This document shows, in pieces, positions 39,425 through 48,537 of a stretch of DNA of 64,000 nt; within the stretch, counting starts at the first letter, position 1; each line of letters begins with the position of its first letter. The position numbers were made by a program, and so were the translations under genes. Below the pieces are notes generated by a model. That model searched no databases, was not told the DNA's origin, and worked only from the letters and a program-made list of their open reading frames with translations. The stretch is from Caulobacter vibrioides. GTDB taxonomy: Bacteria > Pseudomonadota > Alphaproteobacteria > Caulobacterales > Caulobacteraceae. The stretch covers positions 930,001 to 994,000 of the forward strand of contig NZ_CP023315.3 in the NCBI RefSeq assembly GCF_002310375.3, read 5' to 3'.

Positions 39425-40726
39425 TTACAGCAGCATCGCGTGCTCGGCCCGCAAGGCCTTGGCCAGGGCGTCGACATCGGCCGGCGTGCTGAAGAATCCC
39501 GGGGTGACCCGGATCACGGGGCCGTTGCGCACCCCGCCGCGCCAGATCGTGTGGATGCGGTGGGCGTCGAACAGGCGCTTCTGCACCCGGCGCGCCGCCT
39601 CGTCCGTCGTCATGCCTTTCAGGCGGAAGCTGGTGATCGCGCAATAGCGGGCCGGATCGTCGGGAACGCAGATCTCGACGTTCGCAACCTCGCTCACAGC
39701 ATGGACCCAGCGATCGCGCAGGCCCCGCATATGCCGCTCCTTGGCCGCGCCGCCGACCGCGAAATGGAAGTCGACCGCCGTGGGGATCGTCATGACGGCG
39801 GCGAAGTTCACCGTGCCCGAGGGGATGCGGGCGTTGATGTCGGCCTCCGAAAAGCTCCGATTGCCGAAAGCGACGTCGATATCGGCCATGCGGCTCTTGC
39901 GGACATACATCGCGCCCGTGCCGAGCGGCGCTGAGGTCCACTTGTGCACCGACCAGCCGACGAAATCGGCGCCAAGATCCTCCAGCTGGAAATCCAGGCA
40001 GGCCACGCCGTGGGCGGCGTCGACGATGGTGTCCACACCGCGCGCGCGGGCCATGGCCACGATCTCGCGCACCGGCGTGACGAGGCCGGTCTTGTTGGAC
40101 ACCTGCGTGACCAGCAGCAGCTTGGCCTCTGGCGTCCGCTTCAGAACATCCTCGTAGGCCGCTAGGATGTTGGCGGTGGTCGCGGGCTCGGGCATGGCGA
40201 ACTCGACGACCTTGGCGCCCTTGTGCGTCCCCAGCCAGCGCATGGCGGCGATCATGGTGTCGTAGTCGAGATCGCAGCAGATCACGCCGTCGCCGGCCTT
40301 CAGCGGCTTGTAGTTGGTGATCAGCATCTGCAGGGCGTCGGCGCCGCTGCGGGCGATGGCGATCTCGTCGGCGCCGCAGCCGACCAGCCGGGCGATCGCG
40401 GCCTGCGCCGCGCGGAAGGCGCCGGTCCAGCCCTCGCCGCCCGGCATGACATTGCGGGCCCAGATGGCGTTGGCGCGGTTCACCATCGCGGTGTTCTCCG
40501 CAAAGGCCTGCGCCACCACGCGGGGCATCATGCTCCAATAGCCGGCCTCGAGGTTGTGGTAGCCGGGCTCGACGTCGAACTGCCGGTGCAGATCGGCGAC
40601 GGGGATCGAGTTCGGGGTCAGGGCGGGGGCGCTGGTCGCGCTGGCGCGCGCGCCGCCGGCGAGAAGGGCTGGCGCGCCAAGGGTCGCGACGGAGAGCAGA
40701 TGGCGGCGGCTGGGCGCGAGGGGCAT
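39425..40726 (-). CDS. Tat-exported class V aminotransferase-like PLP enzyme (isopenicillin-N-epimerase-like)
   Basis: A 433-residue PLP enzyme of the aminotransferase V/cysteine desulfurase fold. The N-terminus MPLAPSRRHLLSVATLG is a twin-arginine signal (SRRHLL), pointing to folded export with cofactor. The cofactor Asp is in TIVDAAHGVACLD and the Schiff-base Lys in GWSVHKWTSAPLGTG; C-terminal GMTTDEAARRVQKRLFDAHRIHTIWR is typical of isopenicillin-N-epimerase-like proteins. The substrate is not known, and export of such enzymes is uncommon but seen in several families. ATG 40726 fits the signal peptide; upstream in-frame codons add nothing recognisable. Confidence 0.83.
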   Translation of the reverse strand: MPLAPSRRHLLSVATLGAPALLAGGARASATSAPALTPNSIPVADLHRQFDVEPGYHNLEAGYWSMMPRVVAQAFAENTAMVNRANAIWARNVMPGGEGWTGAFRAAQAAIARLVGCGADEIAIARSGADALQMLITNYKPLKAGDGVICCDLDYDTMIAAMRWLGTHKGAKVVEFAMPEPATTANILAAYEDVLKRTPEAKLLLVTQVSNKTGLVTPVREIVAMARARGVDTIVDAAHGVACLDFQLEDLGADFVGWSVHKWTSAPLGTGAMYVRKSRMADIDVAFGNRSFSEADINARIPSGTVNFAAVMTIPTAVDFHFAVGGAAKERHMRGLRDRWVHAVSEVANVEICVPDDPARYCAITSFRLKGMTTDEAARRVQKRLFDAHRIHTIWRGGVRNGPVIRVTPGFFSTPADVDALAKALRAEHAMLL

Positions 40727-40951
40727 CGGGATTCTCTGATTGGCCTGTTGCGGCGGGGAGCAGCCCATGAACCGCCAAGCCGCGCAAGACGATCTGGCTG
40801 CGGACGAGAAGGCTGGGGGCTGGGAGGTCGGGTCTTGAGCAAGGACGGCGCGGCGGCGGGCAATCCCTGGCGCTCAGGCGCGATGTCGAAAAGTGGCTTG
40901 AGCGTCGGCGGTCAGTTTGATTGGTGGACGGGGGTAGGAGAGGGAACAGAA

Positions 40952-42853
40952 ATGCATAGTTCTATGAAGGTTTGTGCGGCCGTCATGGTCTTGGCGATCG
41001 CGTCGCCAAGTTTGGCGCAGGACTATTCGCAGTTTTCGGACGCTGCGATCGAGCGGGAGCTGGCTCAAAAGGCCGACGTCACGATGTTCGAGATGGTGCC
41101 GATGCGCGACGGTGTGCGGCTGGCCACCAACGTCTATCGGCCCAAGGGCGCCAAGGGGCCTCTGCCGACCATCCTGATCAAGACGCCGTATAACGAGCTG
41201 ACCTACAAGGTGGGCAGCAGCCGCAGCGCGCTGGAGGCGATCAAGCGCGGCTACGCCCTGGTGCTGCAGAACGAGCGCGGCCGCTTCTATTCCGAAGGGG
41301 ATTGGGAGATCCTGGGCAAGCCCCAGACCGACGGCTACGACACCCTTTCCTGGATCGCCAAGCAGTCCTGGTCGAACGGCAAGGTCGGCACGCGCGGCTG
41401 CTCGTCCTCGGCCGAATGGCAGCTGGCCCTGGCGGCCCAGAACCACCCCGCCCACGCGGCCATGGTCCCGCAGGCCTCGGGCGCCGGCATCGGCAAGGTC
41501 GGCGAGTTCGAAGAGCAGGGCAACTGGTACACCGGCGGCGTGCCGCGCAACCTGTTCTTCGTCTGGCTGTACGGCGTCGATAACCCGCTGAACCCGCAGC
41601 CGCCCAAGGGCCTGGACCAGCCGACCATCGCGCGTCTGGCCAAGTACAACGACCTGGCGCCGAACAAGCCCGCCGTCGACTGGCCCAAGCAGATCCGTCA
41701 CCTGCCGGTGGCCGACATGCTGAAGAACCTGGGCGAGCCGACCGGCACGTTCGAAGAGCTGATCAACCGCAAGGGCCCGGCCGATCCGGCCTGGCGCAAG
41801 GGCGGCCTCTATCACGACGACGCAGGCTGGGGCGTCCCGGCCCTTTGGTTCAATTCCTGGTACGACGTGTCGATCGGGCCGAACATGGCCCTGTTCAACC
41901 ACGCCCGGACGGTGAACTCCGACAAGGAGGCCAGCGCCAACCAGTACGTGGTGGTCACGCCCTCGAACCACTGCGGCTTCAATTCGCGGGTTCTCAGCGG
42001 GCCCTACAAGTCGGGCGACCGGGCTTTGGGCTCGATCGACTTCGACGCCGAGAAGGAGGTCTACGCCTTCTTCGACCGCTGGCTGAAGGGGGATGCGACC
42101 GCGTTCTCGGCCTCGACGCCGCCGGTCCGCTACTACTCGATGGGCGCCAACGCCTGGCGTGAATCGGCCCAGTGGCCGCCGCAACAGGCCAAGACGGTGC
42201 GCTTCTATCTGCGCTCGGGCGGACGCGCCAACAGCCTGAACGGCGATGGCAAGTTGTCGACCGCCGCCCCGGCCGCCGGCGAAAAGGCCGACCGCTATGT
42301 CTATGATCCGGCCAATCCGGTGCAGACCATCGGCGGCGGCGACTGCTGCAATGGCGGCCTAGTGATCGCCGGCGCCTTCGACCAGCGCCCGATCGAGGCG
42401 CGCGACGACGTGCTGGTCTACACCAGCGAGCCGCTGACCGAGGCCATGGAGGTCTCCGGCTTCGTACGACCGGTGCTGCATGTCTCGTCGGACGCCAAGG
42501 ACACCGACTTTGCGGTCAAGCTGGTCGACGTGGCCCCGGACGGCACGGCCTACATCCTCGGCGACACCATCATGCGGGCCCGCTATCGCGACGGCTACGA
42601 CAAGCCCAAGATGCTAACGGCCGGCGCGGTCAGCGTCGTGAAGCCCACGCCGATCACGACCAGCAACACCTTCCTGCCGGGCCATCGGATCCGGATCGAG
42701 ATCACCTCGTCGAACTTCCCCAAGTTTGTCCGCAACCTGAACACGGGCGGCGACAACGAGAAGGAGACCAAGTTCGTGGTGGCCCGCAACGCGATCCATC
42801 ACGCGGCGGGTCAGGAGTCCTACATCGAACTGCCGGTGGTCCCGGCGAAGTAA
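40952..42853 (+). CDS. Secreted CocE/NonD-family alpha/beta hydrolase
   Basis: A 633-residue exported hydrolase. The signal peptide is MHSSMKVCAAVMVLAIASPSLAQ. The N-terminal domain begins with MVPMRDGVRLATNVYRPKG, the standard X-Pro dipeptidyl-peptidase/CocE opening; the serine region is GKVGTRGCSSSAEWQLALAA where relatives have GxSYxG; the second part is the jelly-roll domain (SEPLTEAMEVSGFVRPVLHVSSDAKDTDFAVKLVDVAPDG). Members cleave acyl or ester/amide bonds (cocaine esterase, glutaryl-7-ACA acylase). The ATG at 40952 has GGAGAGGGAA ahead. Faces away from the aminotransferase gene. Confidence 0.88.
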   Translation: MHSSMKVCAAVMVLAIASPSLAQDYSQFSDAAIERELAQKADVTMFEMVPMRDGVRLATNVYRPKGAKGPLPTILIKTPYNELTYKVGSSRSALEAIKRGYALVLQNERGRFYSEGDWEILGKPQTDGYDTLSWIAKQSWSNGKVGTRGCSSSAEWQLALAAQNHPAHAAMVPQASGAGIGKVGEFEEQGNWYTGGVPRNLFFVWLYGVDNPLNPQPPKGLDQPTIARLAKYNDLAPNKPAVDWPKQIRHLPVADMLKNLGEPTGTFEELINRKGPADPAWRKGGLYHDDAGWGVPALWFNSWYDVSIGPNMALFNHARTVNSDKEASANQYVVVTPSNHCGFNSRVLSGPYKSGDRALGSIDFDAEKEVYAFFDRWLKGDATAFSASTPPVRYYSMGANAWRESAQWPPQQAKTVRFYLRSGGRANSLNGDGKLSTAAPAAGEKADRYVYDPANPVQTIGGGDCCNGGLVIAGAFDQRPIEARDDVLVYTSEPLTEAMEVSGFVRPVLHVSSDAKDTDFAVKLVDVAPDGTAYILGDTIMRARYRDGYDKPKMLTAGAVSVVKPTPITTSNTFLPGHRIRIEITSSNFPKFVRNLNTGGDNEKETKFVVARNAIHHAAGQESYIELPVVPAK

Positions 42854-42876
42854 CGCCGCGCGAGGAGGTCTGGCCC

Positions 42877-43347
42877 TCAGGCCTCCTCGTAGGTCGCTGC
42901 GTAGTCGACCGGGAAGTTCACCGATCGGGCGATGAAGCAGACCTTGTGAATCTCATGGTGGATGGCGTCGGCCTTGGCGAGGTCGGCGCCGGCCTCCACC
43001 ACGATGTGCGGCCGCAGGGTGGCGCGCAGGAACCGCCCCGCGCCGTCGGGCGTGCTTTCACCCACGCCCAGCGGGCTGTCGCGATAGCCGCGGACCACGA
43101 TCCCGGCGCTGGACGCCAGGTGCAGATACCAGAGCATGTGACAGGCGCTTAAGGAGGACAGCAGCAGGTCCTCGGGATTGTGCAGGGTGGGATCGCCGCC
43201 CAGCAGCGGATCGTTCGAGCAGGCTATCGGCGGCTTGCCGGGTGTGGCGATCGTCCAGGTGCGGTCATAACCGCGATAGGTCCGCGTGCCCTCGCCCCGG
43301 TCGCCGGTCCATTCGATCAGGCTGGTGTAGTCGTGCTGCTTGGCCAT
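42877..43347 (-). CDS. OsmC-family protein
   Basis: A 156-residue protein of the OsmC/Ohr superfamily but not the Ohr subgroup: peroxidatic Cys in LSSLSACHMLWYLHLAS and the second Cys in IHHEIHKVCFIARSVNFPV. Family members detoxify peroxides or other electrophiles with thiol cysteines. The HNPEDLLLSSLSACH form matches the YhfA/OsmC-like group of unknown specificity. Convergent with the CocE hydrolase gene, 24 bases apart. Confidence 0.88.
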   Translation of the reverse strand: MAKQHDYTSLIEWTGDRGEGTRTYRGYDRTWTIATPGKPPIACSNDPLLGGDPTLHNPEDLLLSSLSACHMLWYLHLASSAGIVVRGYRDSPLGVGESTPDGAGRFLRATLRPHIVVEAGADLAKADAIHHEIHKVCFIARSVNFPVDYAATYEEA

Positions 43348-43408
43348 CTCGCGCTCTCCAGACCGCCGAACGCTATCGCGATTCAGCAGCCTGGGAGCGG
43401 AGCGTTGA

Positions 43409-43855
43409 TCAGCCGTAGATGATCGAGATGGTCTCGGCGACGCAGGCGGGACGTTCCTCGCCCTCGATCTCGATCGTGCACTCGTTCTTCATCTGCAGAC
43501 CGCCGGCCTTGGGCTCGACGCTGAGCAGCTTCTGGCGCATCCGCACCTTCTTGCCGACGCGGACCATGCCCGTGAAGCGGACCTTGTCGCAGCCATAGTT
43601 GATGCCGCGGGTCACGCCGGTCACCCGCAGGATGCCAGCGCCCAGCATCGGGATCAGCGACAGGGTCAGATAGCCGTGGGCGATCGGCCCACCGATTTCC
43701 TGGGTGGCGCGTTCCACATCGACGTGGATCCACTGGTGGTCGCCGGTGGCTTCGGCGAACAGGTTGACGCGCTCCTGGGTGATCTCGACCCAGTCCGAGA
43801 CACCCAGCTCCTGGCCCACCAGGCCGGCGATGTCGGCGTAGGCGACTTCCTTCAT
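43409..43855 (-). CDS. MaoC-family dehydratase (hot-dog fold, (R)-enoyl-CoA hydratase-like)
   Basis: A 148-residue hot-dog protein. The catalytic segment is FAEATGDHQWIHVDVERA with the hydratase Asp/His pair, then GGPIAHGYLTLSLIPML, both hallmarks of MaoC-type (R)-specific enoyl-CoA hydratases. The ATG at 43855 has GGGAGA well placed; an in-frame extension to 44017 is not needed. It is on the same strand as the acyl-CoA synthetase further right and may serve in acyl-CoA breakdown. No second half-domain, so it probably acts as a dimer. Confidence 0.9.
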   Translation of the reverse strand: MKEVAYADIAGLVGQELGVSDWVEITQERVNLFAEATGDHQWIHVDVERATQEIGGPIAHGYLTLSLIPMLGAGILRVTGVTRGINYGCDKVRFTGMVRVGKKVRMRQKLLSVEPKAGGLQMKNECTIEIEGEERPACVAETISIIYG

Positions 43856-43919
43856 GTGATTTCTCCCTCGAACAGTTGTTTGGATTGGTCGCATGCGTCG
43901 CCCCGAAGGGCAAGTCGGC

Positions 43920-44933
43920 TCAAGGCTCCAAGGCGGCGCGCGCGGGTTCGGGCAGCTGTGATACGGCCTGGTCCAGCAGCTCACGCCAGGCCTCTCCGCG
44001 ATCGCGCGCCTCGGCATAGGCCTCGCGCAGGGCGAAGGGGTCTTCCTGGGCGAGGGCGTGGATCAAGGTCTCGGCCTGCTCGAAATCCTTGCGCCGCTTG
44101 GGATTGGCCTGGCCACGCTTGCGCGAGATGATCAGCTTATGGACCGCGTAGCGTGCGGGCGCGGGGACACGCACCAGCACCCCGTCACCGTGGAGAACAG
44201 CGGCCTCCACCGTGTCGCGGAGCAGGAAATCGAGGAATCGAAGAGGCGTCGCGTCGGTGTTCAGGGCCTCCAGTCGCGAAGTCTCCTCGTCGCCGGGATG
44301 GCGGCTGGTCGTCAACACATCGACCGCATAGCCGTCAGGCGTGCGATAGGTCGTGCTCTTGCCGGGATCGAGTTTCGGCACGGCGCTGAAGGCGGGATCC
44401 GCGCCGCGCAAGATGTCGAGGAACGTCTGGTCCAGGCGATCGTCCAGCGCCACGGAGATTCCGTAGTCTTGGGCGATGTCGAGGTCGCCGGTCCGGACAG
44501 CCGTGGAAGGCAGGGTGAACCCCAGCAGGCCCCCGTAGGTCTGGAACGCCACCGTTCCGACCACAGCGGCTCTTAAGCGAAATGCGCCGGCTTGAGCCAG
44601 AACCTGCAGGACCCGTCCCGTGCGATTGTCGGGGGCGTGAAGGCCAGCGGCGCGAAGGACGCGGACCAGCATCCGCCGCCCTTCCGAGGCGCTTTTCACC
44701 TGCTTGGCTTGTTCGATCGTCTGCAGGAGTTCGGGCGTTTCAAGGCCGAGATAGCGCTCGCGCCGTTCGCCCTGGGATTGCGGCGATCGGACGTACCAAT
44801 AGTAGCGCCCCTTGCGTTCACGGCGCAGGAAGCTCGCTCCGTCTCCGAACGCGGTGATCTGGGCGGCGCGAAGCTGGTCCAGCAGTTCGGCGACGTTCGT
44901 ATGGATCGCCAGGGGAAGGCGTTGGAGAGCCAT
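43920..44933 (-). CDS. Nucleotidyltransferase-fold protein (GSU2403-like)
   Basis: A 337-residue protein. Centre: RAAVVGTVAFQTYGGLLG followed by RTGDLDIAQ, which matches the GS...DxD catalytic pattern of nucleotidyltransferase-fold proteins in the GSU2403/AbiEii-like group. The C-terminal half (YAVHKLIISRKRGQANPKRRKDFEQAETLIHAL) is the conserved helix region of that group. The N-terminal third (residues 1-100) is charged and has no recognised domain. Function is unknown; related proteins include antitoxin/toxin NTases, but no partner gene is adjacent. A perfect 10-bp inverted repeat lies just before the start codon. Confidence 0.72.
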   Translation of the reverse strand: MALQRLPLAIHTNVAELLDQLRAAQITAFGDGASFLRRERKGRYYWYVRSPQSQGERRERYLGLETPELLQTIEQAKQVKSASEGRRMLVRVLRAAGLHAPDNRTGRVLQVLAQAGAFRLRAAVVGTVAFQTYGGLLGFTLPSTAVRTGDLDIAQDYGISVALDDRLDQTFLDILRGADPAFSAVPKLDPGKSTTYRTPDGYAVDVLTTSRHPGDEETSRLEALNTDATPLRFLDFLLRDTVEAAVLHGDGVLVRVPAPARYAVHKLIISRKRGQANPKRRKDFEQAETLIHALAQEDPFALREAYAEARDRGEAWRELLDQAVSQLPEPARAALEP

Positions 44934-44943
44934 GTGATCCTCG

Positions 44944-44973
44944 TTGCCACCACTTTATGATTTGTGGTGGCAA
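44944..44973 (-). promoter_or_regulatory. Perfect inverted repeat directly before the nucleotidyltransferase gene
   Basis: TTGCCACCAC-N10-GTGGTGGCAA, a perfect 10-bp inverted repeat beginning 11 bases before the start codon (44933). Position suggests an operator over the promoter or leader; no T run, so not a terminator. Confidence 0.6.
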
Positions 44974-45004
44974 CTTCGGGAAAGATCAACGAGAAAGACG
45001 CCCC

Positions 45005-46543
45005 CTAAACGATCTTGCTCTCGCCCTTGCCCCAGTAGGCGTCGCGGATCAGGCGCTTGTAGAGCTTGCCGGTCGGGTGGCGGGGCAGTTCGGCCATGAA
45101 GTCGATGCGGCGCGGCGACTTGACGTGGCTGAGGTTGGCGCGGGCGAAGGCCATCAGCTCCTCGGCCAGGGCGACCTGGTCGTCGCCGAGGTTCATCGGT
45201 TGGATCACCGCCACCACCTGCTCGCCCATCTCCTCGTGCGGCGCGCCCACCACGGCGGCGTCGGCGACCTTGGGGTGGGTGATCAGCAGGTTCTCGATCT
45301 CCTGCGGATAGATGTTCACCCCGCCCGAGATGATCATGAAGCTCTTGCGGTCGGTGAGGTAGAGGAAGCCTTCCTCGTCGGCCCAGCCCACGTCGCCCAG
45401 CGTGGTCCAGCCGTGCTTGTTGTAGCTCTCGGCCGTCTTGTCCGGGGCGTTGTGGTAGTTCACCGCTGGGCCGTTGGCGAAATAGACCGTGCCTTCGGTG
45501 CGCGGCGGCACGGGATCGCCGGCCTCGTCGCAGATGCGCAGCTCGCCCAGCACGGCCTGGCCGACGCTGCCCTTGTGGGTCAGCCAGTTCTGCGAGTTGA
45601 TCCAGCAGAAGCCGTTACCCTCGGTGCCGGCGTAGTATTCGAAGATCACCGGACCCCACCAGGCGATCATCTGTTCCTTGACCGGGATGGGGCAGGGGGC
45701 GGCGGCGTGCACCGCCGACTTCATCGATGAGACGTCGTACTTGGCGCGCGCATCCTCGGGCAGCTTGAGCATGCGCACGAAGTGGGTCGGCACGAACTGG
45801 CCGCAGTTGACCTTGTGCTGTTCGATCAGGGCGAGGGCGGTTTCAGGCTCGAACTTCTCCATCACGATGACCGTGCCGCCCAGCTTGTGCACGGTCATGC
45901 ACCAGCGCAGCGGGGCGGCGTGATAGAGCGGCGCGGGCGACAGATAGATGCTGTCGCCCGAGAAGCCGAACAGGCCCTGGGCCATCATCTGCAGGGCGTT
46001 GGGCGCGTCGATCGGCCCGTCGCTGAGGGCGGGCTTGACCCCCTTGGGACGTCCCGTGGTGCCCGACGAGTACAGCATGTCCGTGCCGGCGCTCTCATTG
46101 GCGATCGGCGTGGTCGGCTGGCTCTCACGGGCCGCGACGAAGTCGGCGTAGGGGCCGTGCGCGCCGCCCACCGTGAACAGCGAGAGGCCGGGAACCAGGG
46201 CGGCGATCTCGTCGATCATCGGGCCCATTGCCGTGGAGGTGATGAACACCTTGGCCCCGCAGTCCTGCAGGATGTACTCGGCCTCGGAGGCGGTCAGCTT
46301 GGTGGAGATGCAGACGAAATACAGGCCCGATCGCTGGGCCGCCCAGGCGACCTCGAAGAAGCGGGCGTTGTTTTCCATCAGGATGGCGATGACGTCGCCG
46401 GGGACCAGACCGAGCGACCGGAACAGGTGCGCGCCCTGGTTCGAGCGCGCATCCAGCTGGGCGTAGGTCACGACCTCGCCGGAGCCGGACATGATGTAGG
46501 CGGCCTTGTCGCCTTGGGACTGGGCGTGGAGGTAGGGGTGCAT
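45005..46543 (-). CDS. Acyl-CoA synthetase (AMP-forming)
   Basis: A 512-residue AMP-forming ligase. Motifs: DMLYSSGTTGRPKGV (phosphate loop), EYYAGTEGNGF (A5), WTTLGDVGWADEEGFLYLTDRKSFMIISGGVNIYPQEIEN (A7-A8 hinge) and HPTGKLYKR with the catalytic Lys near the C-terminus. Of fatty-acid/aromatic-acid type without an obvious substrate signature. The surrounding GMC oxidoreductase, P450, enoyl-CoA hydratase and MaoC genes suggest that it activates a carboxylic acid produced by oxidation of an alcohol or hydrocarbon. Ends 32 bases before the inverted repeat of the next gene. Confidence 0.93.
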   Translation of the reverse strand: MHPYLHAQSQGDKAAYIMSGSGEVVTYAQLDARSNQGAHLFRSLGLVPGDVIAILMENNARFFEVAWAAQRSGLYFVCISTKLTASEAEYILQDCGAKVFITSTAMGPMIDEIAALVPGLSLFTVGGAHGPYADFVAARESQPTTPIANESAGTDMLYSSGTTGRPKGVKPALSDGPIDAPNALQMMAQGLFGFSGDSIYLSPAPLYHAAPLRWCMTVHKLGGTVIVMEKFEPETALALIEQHKVNCGQFVPTHFVRMLKLPEDARAKYDVSSMKSAVHAAAPCPIPVKEQMIAWWGPVIFEYYAGTEGNGFCWINSQNWLTHKGSVGQAVLGELRICDEAGDPVPPRTEGTVYFANGPAVNYHNAPDKTAESYNKHGWTTLGDVGWADEEGFLYLTDRKSFMIISGGVNIYPQEIENLLITHPKVADAAVVGAPHEEMGEQVVAVIQPMNLGDDQVALAEELMAFARANLSHVKSPRRIDFMAELPRHPTGKLYKRLIRDAYWGKGESKIV

Positions 46544-46584
46544 AGTCCGGGACCTCTGCGTCTGCTTCTAACTCAATTTCGATG

Positions 46585-46693
46585 TGTCATCCCGGACGGC
46601 CCGCAGGGTCGATCCGGGACCCAGGGGGAGACTGAGCGCGGTGCGCGCCGCCCCTGGGTCCCGGCTCTCCGCTACGCTACGGCCGGGATGACA
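46585..46693. repeat. Palindromic intergenic repeat (TGTCATCCCGG family)
   Basis: Perfect inverse ends TGTCATCCCGG and CCGGGATGACA as in 3185-3267; inner pair GGGACCCAGGGG / CCCCTGGGTCCC. It separates the acyl-CoA synthetase from the GMC oxidoreductase gene. Confidence 0.8.
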
Positions 46694-46703
46694 CGGGATT
46701 TGT

Positions 46704-48371
46704 CTAAGCGGCGACGGGCTGCCGCGCCGCCGCCAGGATCATGTCCGCGCCCTTTTCCCCGATCATGATCGAGGGGGCGTTGGTGTTGCCGGAGATCAGG
46801 CGCGGCATGATCGAGGCGTCGACCACGCGCAGGCCTTCCACGCCGCGCACGCGCAGTTGCGCGTCGACGACGGACATCGGACCGTTCCCCATCTGGCAGC
46901 TGCCCACGGGGTGATAGAGCGTCGAGCCGGTCTGGCGGGCGAAGTCCAGGAGCTGTTCGTCAGTCTGGACCTCAAGGCCCGGGTTCATCTCGCTTTCGAC
47001 ATACTGGGCGATGGCCGGTTGCTGACCGATCTTCCGCGCCCACTTCAGGCCGGCGACAATGACCTCCTGATCCAGCGGGTCGGCCAGATAGTTGGCGAAG
47101 ATGGCCGGATAGACCGACGGATCGGCCGATTTGATGCGGATGTGGCCACGGCTTTCGGGACGCAGCTGGCAGGGGGCGATGGTCATGCCCGGCGCGCCTT
47201 CCAGCTCCATCTTCTGCTCGTTGAACAGCTTCTCCAGATCCATGGTCGCAGGCAGGATGTGGAACTGGATGTCGGGTCCCGCCAGATCGGGGCGGGACTT
47301 ACAGAAGGCCGCCACGTGCGCCGCCGACAGGGTCAGAAGGCCCTTGCGGAACAGCAGGTACTTCATCGCCTCGGCGGCCAGGCGTCCGCCCTTGCTCTGC
47401 TCATTGACCGAGACGGTGCCGGACTTCAGCCGATAGCGGGCGGCGACGATATAGTGGTCCTGCAGGTTCTCGCCGACGCCGGGCAGGTCGGCCACGACCT
47501 CGATCCCATGCTCGCGCAGCAGGCCGCCGGCGCCGACGCCCGAGAGCTGCAGAAGCTGGGGCGAGTTGATCGCGCCGCCGGCCAGGATGACCTCGCCGCG
47601 CGCCATGGCGGTGCGCTTGACGCCGTTCTGCATGAACTCGACGCCGACGGCGCGCTTGCCTTCGAACAGCACGCGAACGGCCAGGGCGTTGGTCTCGACC
47701 CGCAGGTTCGGGCGCTTCATGGCCGGGTGCAGGTAGGCGACTGCGGAGGAGCAGCGCGCGCCGTTCTTCTGGGTCACCTGATACCAGGTGGCGCCTTCCT
47801 GGTCGGCGCCGTTCAGGTCGGGATAGCGTGGGATGCCGGCCTGGTCGCAGGCCTCGATCAGGGCTTCGGAGATCGGGTGGGCGTCGCGCATGTCGGCGAC
47901 GTTCAGCGGACCGCCGGTGGCGTGCAGGTCGCAGGCGCCGCGCTCCTGGTTCTGGGCCTTGCGGAAGTAGGGTAGGACGTCGTCCCAGGCCCAGCCCTCG
48001 CAGCCCAGCTGCCGCCAGCCGTCGTAGTCGGCGGCCTGACCGCGCACATAGAGCATGGCGTTGATCGAGGACGAGCCGCCCAGCACCTTGCCGCGCGGCC
48101 AGACGTGGGTGCGACCGCCCGTGCCGGGGTCGGGCTCGGTGGTGAACAGCCAGTTGACCTTGGGATCCTTCAGGGTCGACGAGTAGCCGACCGGAATGTG
48201 GATCATCATGTTCGAGGCGAACTGGGAGAGGTTCTTGGTCGGCCGGTCGTCGCCGCCCGCCTCCAGCAGCACCACCTTGTAGCGGCCGTTCTCCGACAGG
48301 CGCGCCGCCAGCACGCAGCCCGCCGATCCCGCGCCCACGATAACGTAGTCGGCCTCGATGATCCCGGTCAT
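46704..48371 (-). CDS. GMC-family FAD oxidoreductase (choline/alcohol dehydrogenase-like)
   Basis: A 555-residue flavoprotein. N-terminal FAD motif [23 protein letters not shown] signature 1 [22 protein letters not shown], signature 2 [15 protein letters not shown], and the C-terminal catalytic region [10 protein letters not shown] with the active-site His. It oxidises an alcohol to aldehyde or acid; choline itself is only one of many substrates in this family. ATG 48371 has AGAGGGAGA close ahead. It faces away from the P450 gene (166 bases between starts), so the two may share regulators. Confidence 0.93.
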   Translation of the reverse strand: MTGIIEADYVIVGAGSAGCVLAARLSENGRYKVVLLEAGGDDRPTKNLSQFASNMMIHIPVGYSSTLKDPKVNWLFTTEPDPGTGGRTHVWPRGKVLGGSSSINAMLYVRGQAADYDGWRQLGCEGWAWDDVLPYFRKAQNQERGACDLHATGGPLNVADMRDAHPISEALIEACDQAGIPRYPDLNGADQEGATWYQVTQKNGARCSSAVAYLHPAMKRPNLRVETNALAVRVLFEGKRAVGVEFMQNGVKRTAMARGEVILAGGAINSPQLLQLSGVGAGGLLREHGIEVVADLPGVGENLQDHYIVAARYRLKSGTVSVNEQSKGGRLAAEAMKYLLFRKGLLTLSAAHVAAFCKSRPDLAGPDIQFHILPATMDLEKLFNEQKMELEGAPGMTIAPCQLRPESRGHIRIKSADPSVYPAIFANYLADPLDQEVIVAGLKWARKIGQQPAIAQYVESEMNPGLEVQTDEQLLDFARQTGSTLYHPVGSCQMGNGPMSVVDAQLRVRGVEGLRVVDASIMPRLISGNTNAPSIMIGEKGADMILAAARQPVAA

Positions 48372-48537
48372 CGCGTCTCTCCCTCTGCCGTCAGCGTTCT
48401 CGTCGCGTGATCGGCGTTTAGTTGAGAGGATGAGCCCAGGTCCGGCCATTGCGCAAGTTGCCGTCGCGGCGCCGTTGGTCGAACCTTGATCTTAGGTATC
48501 CTGACGCTAACGGAAACCCATTCCAGTGAGGCGTTAT

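Noticed and set aside
40223-42853. Longer start for the CocE hydrolase giving 876 residues
   Set aside because: The extra 243 residues cross the aminotransferase gene on the other strand and come before a perfect signal peptide at 40952.
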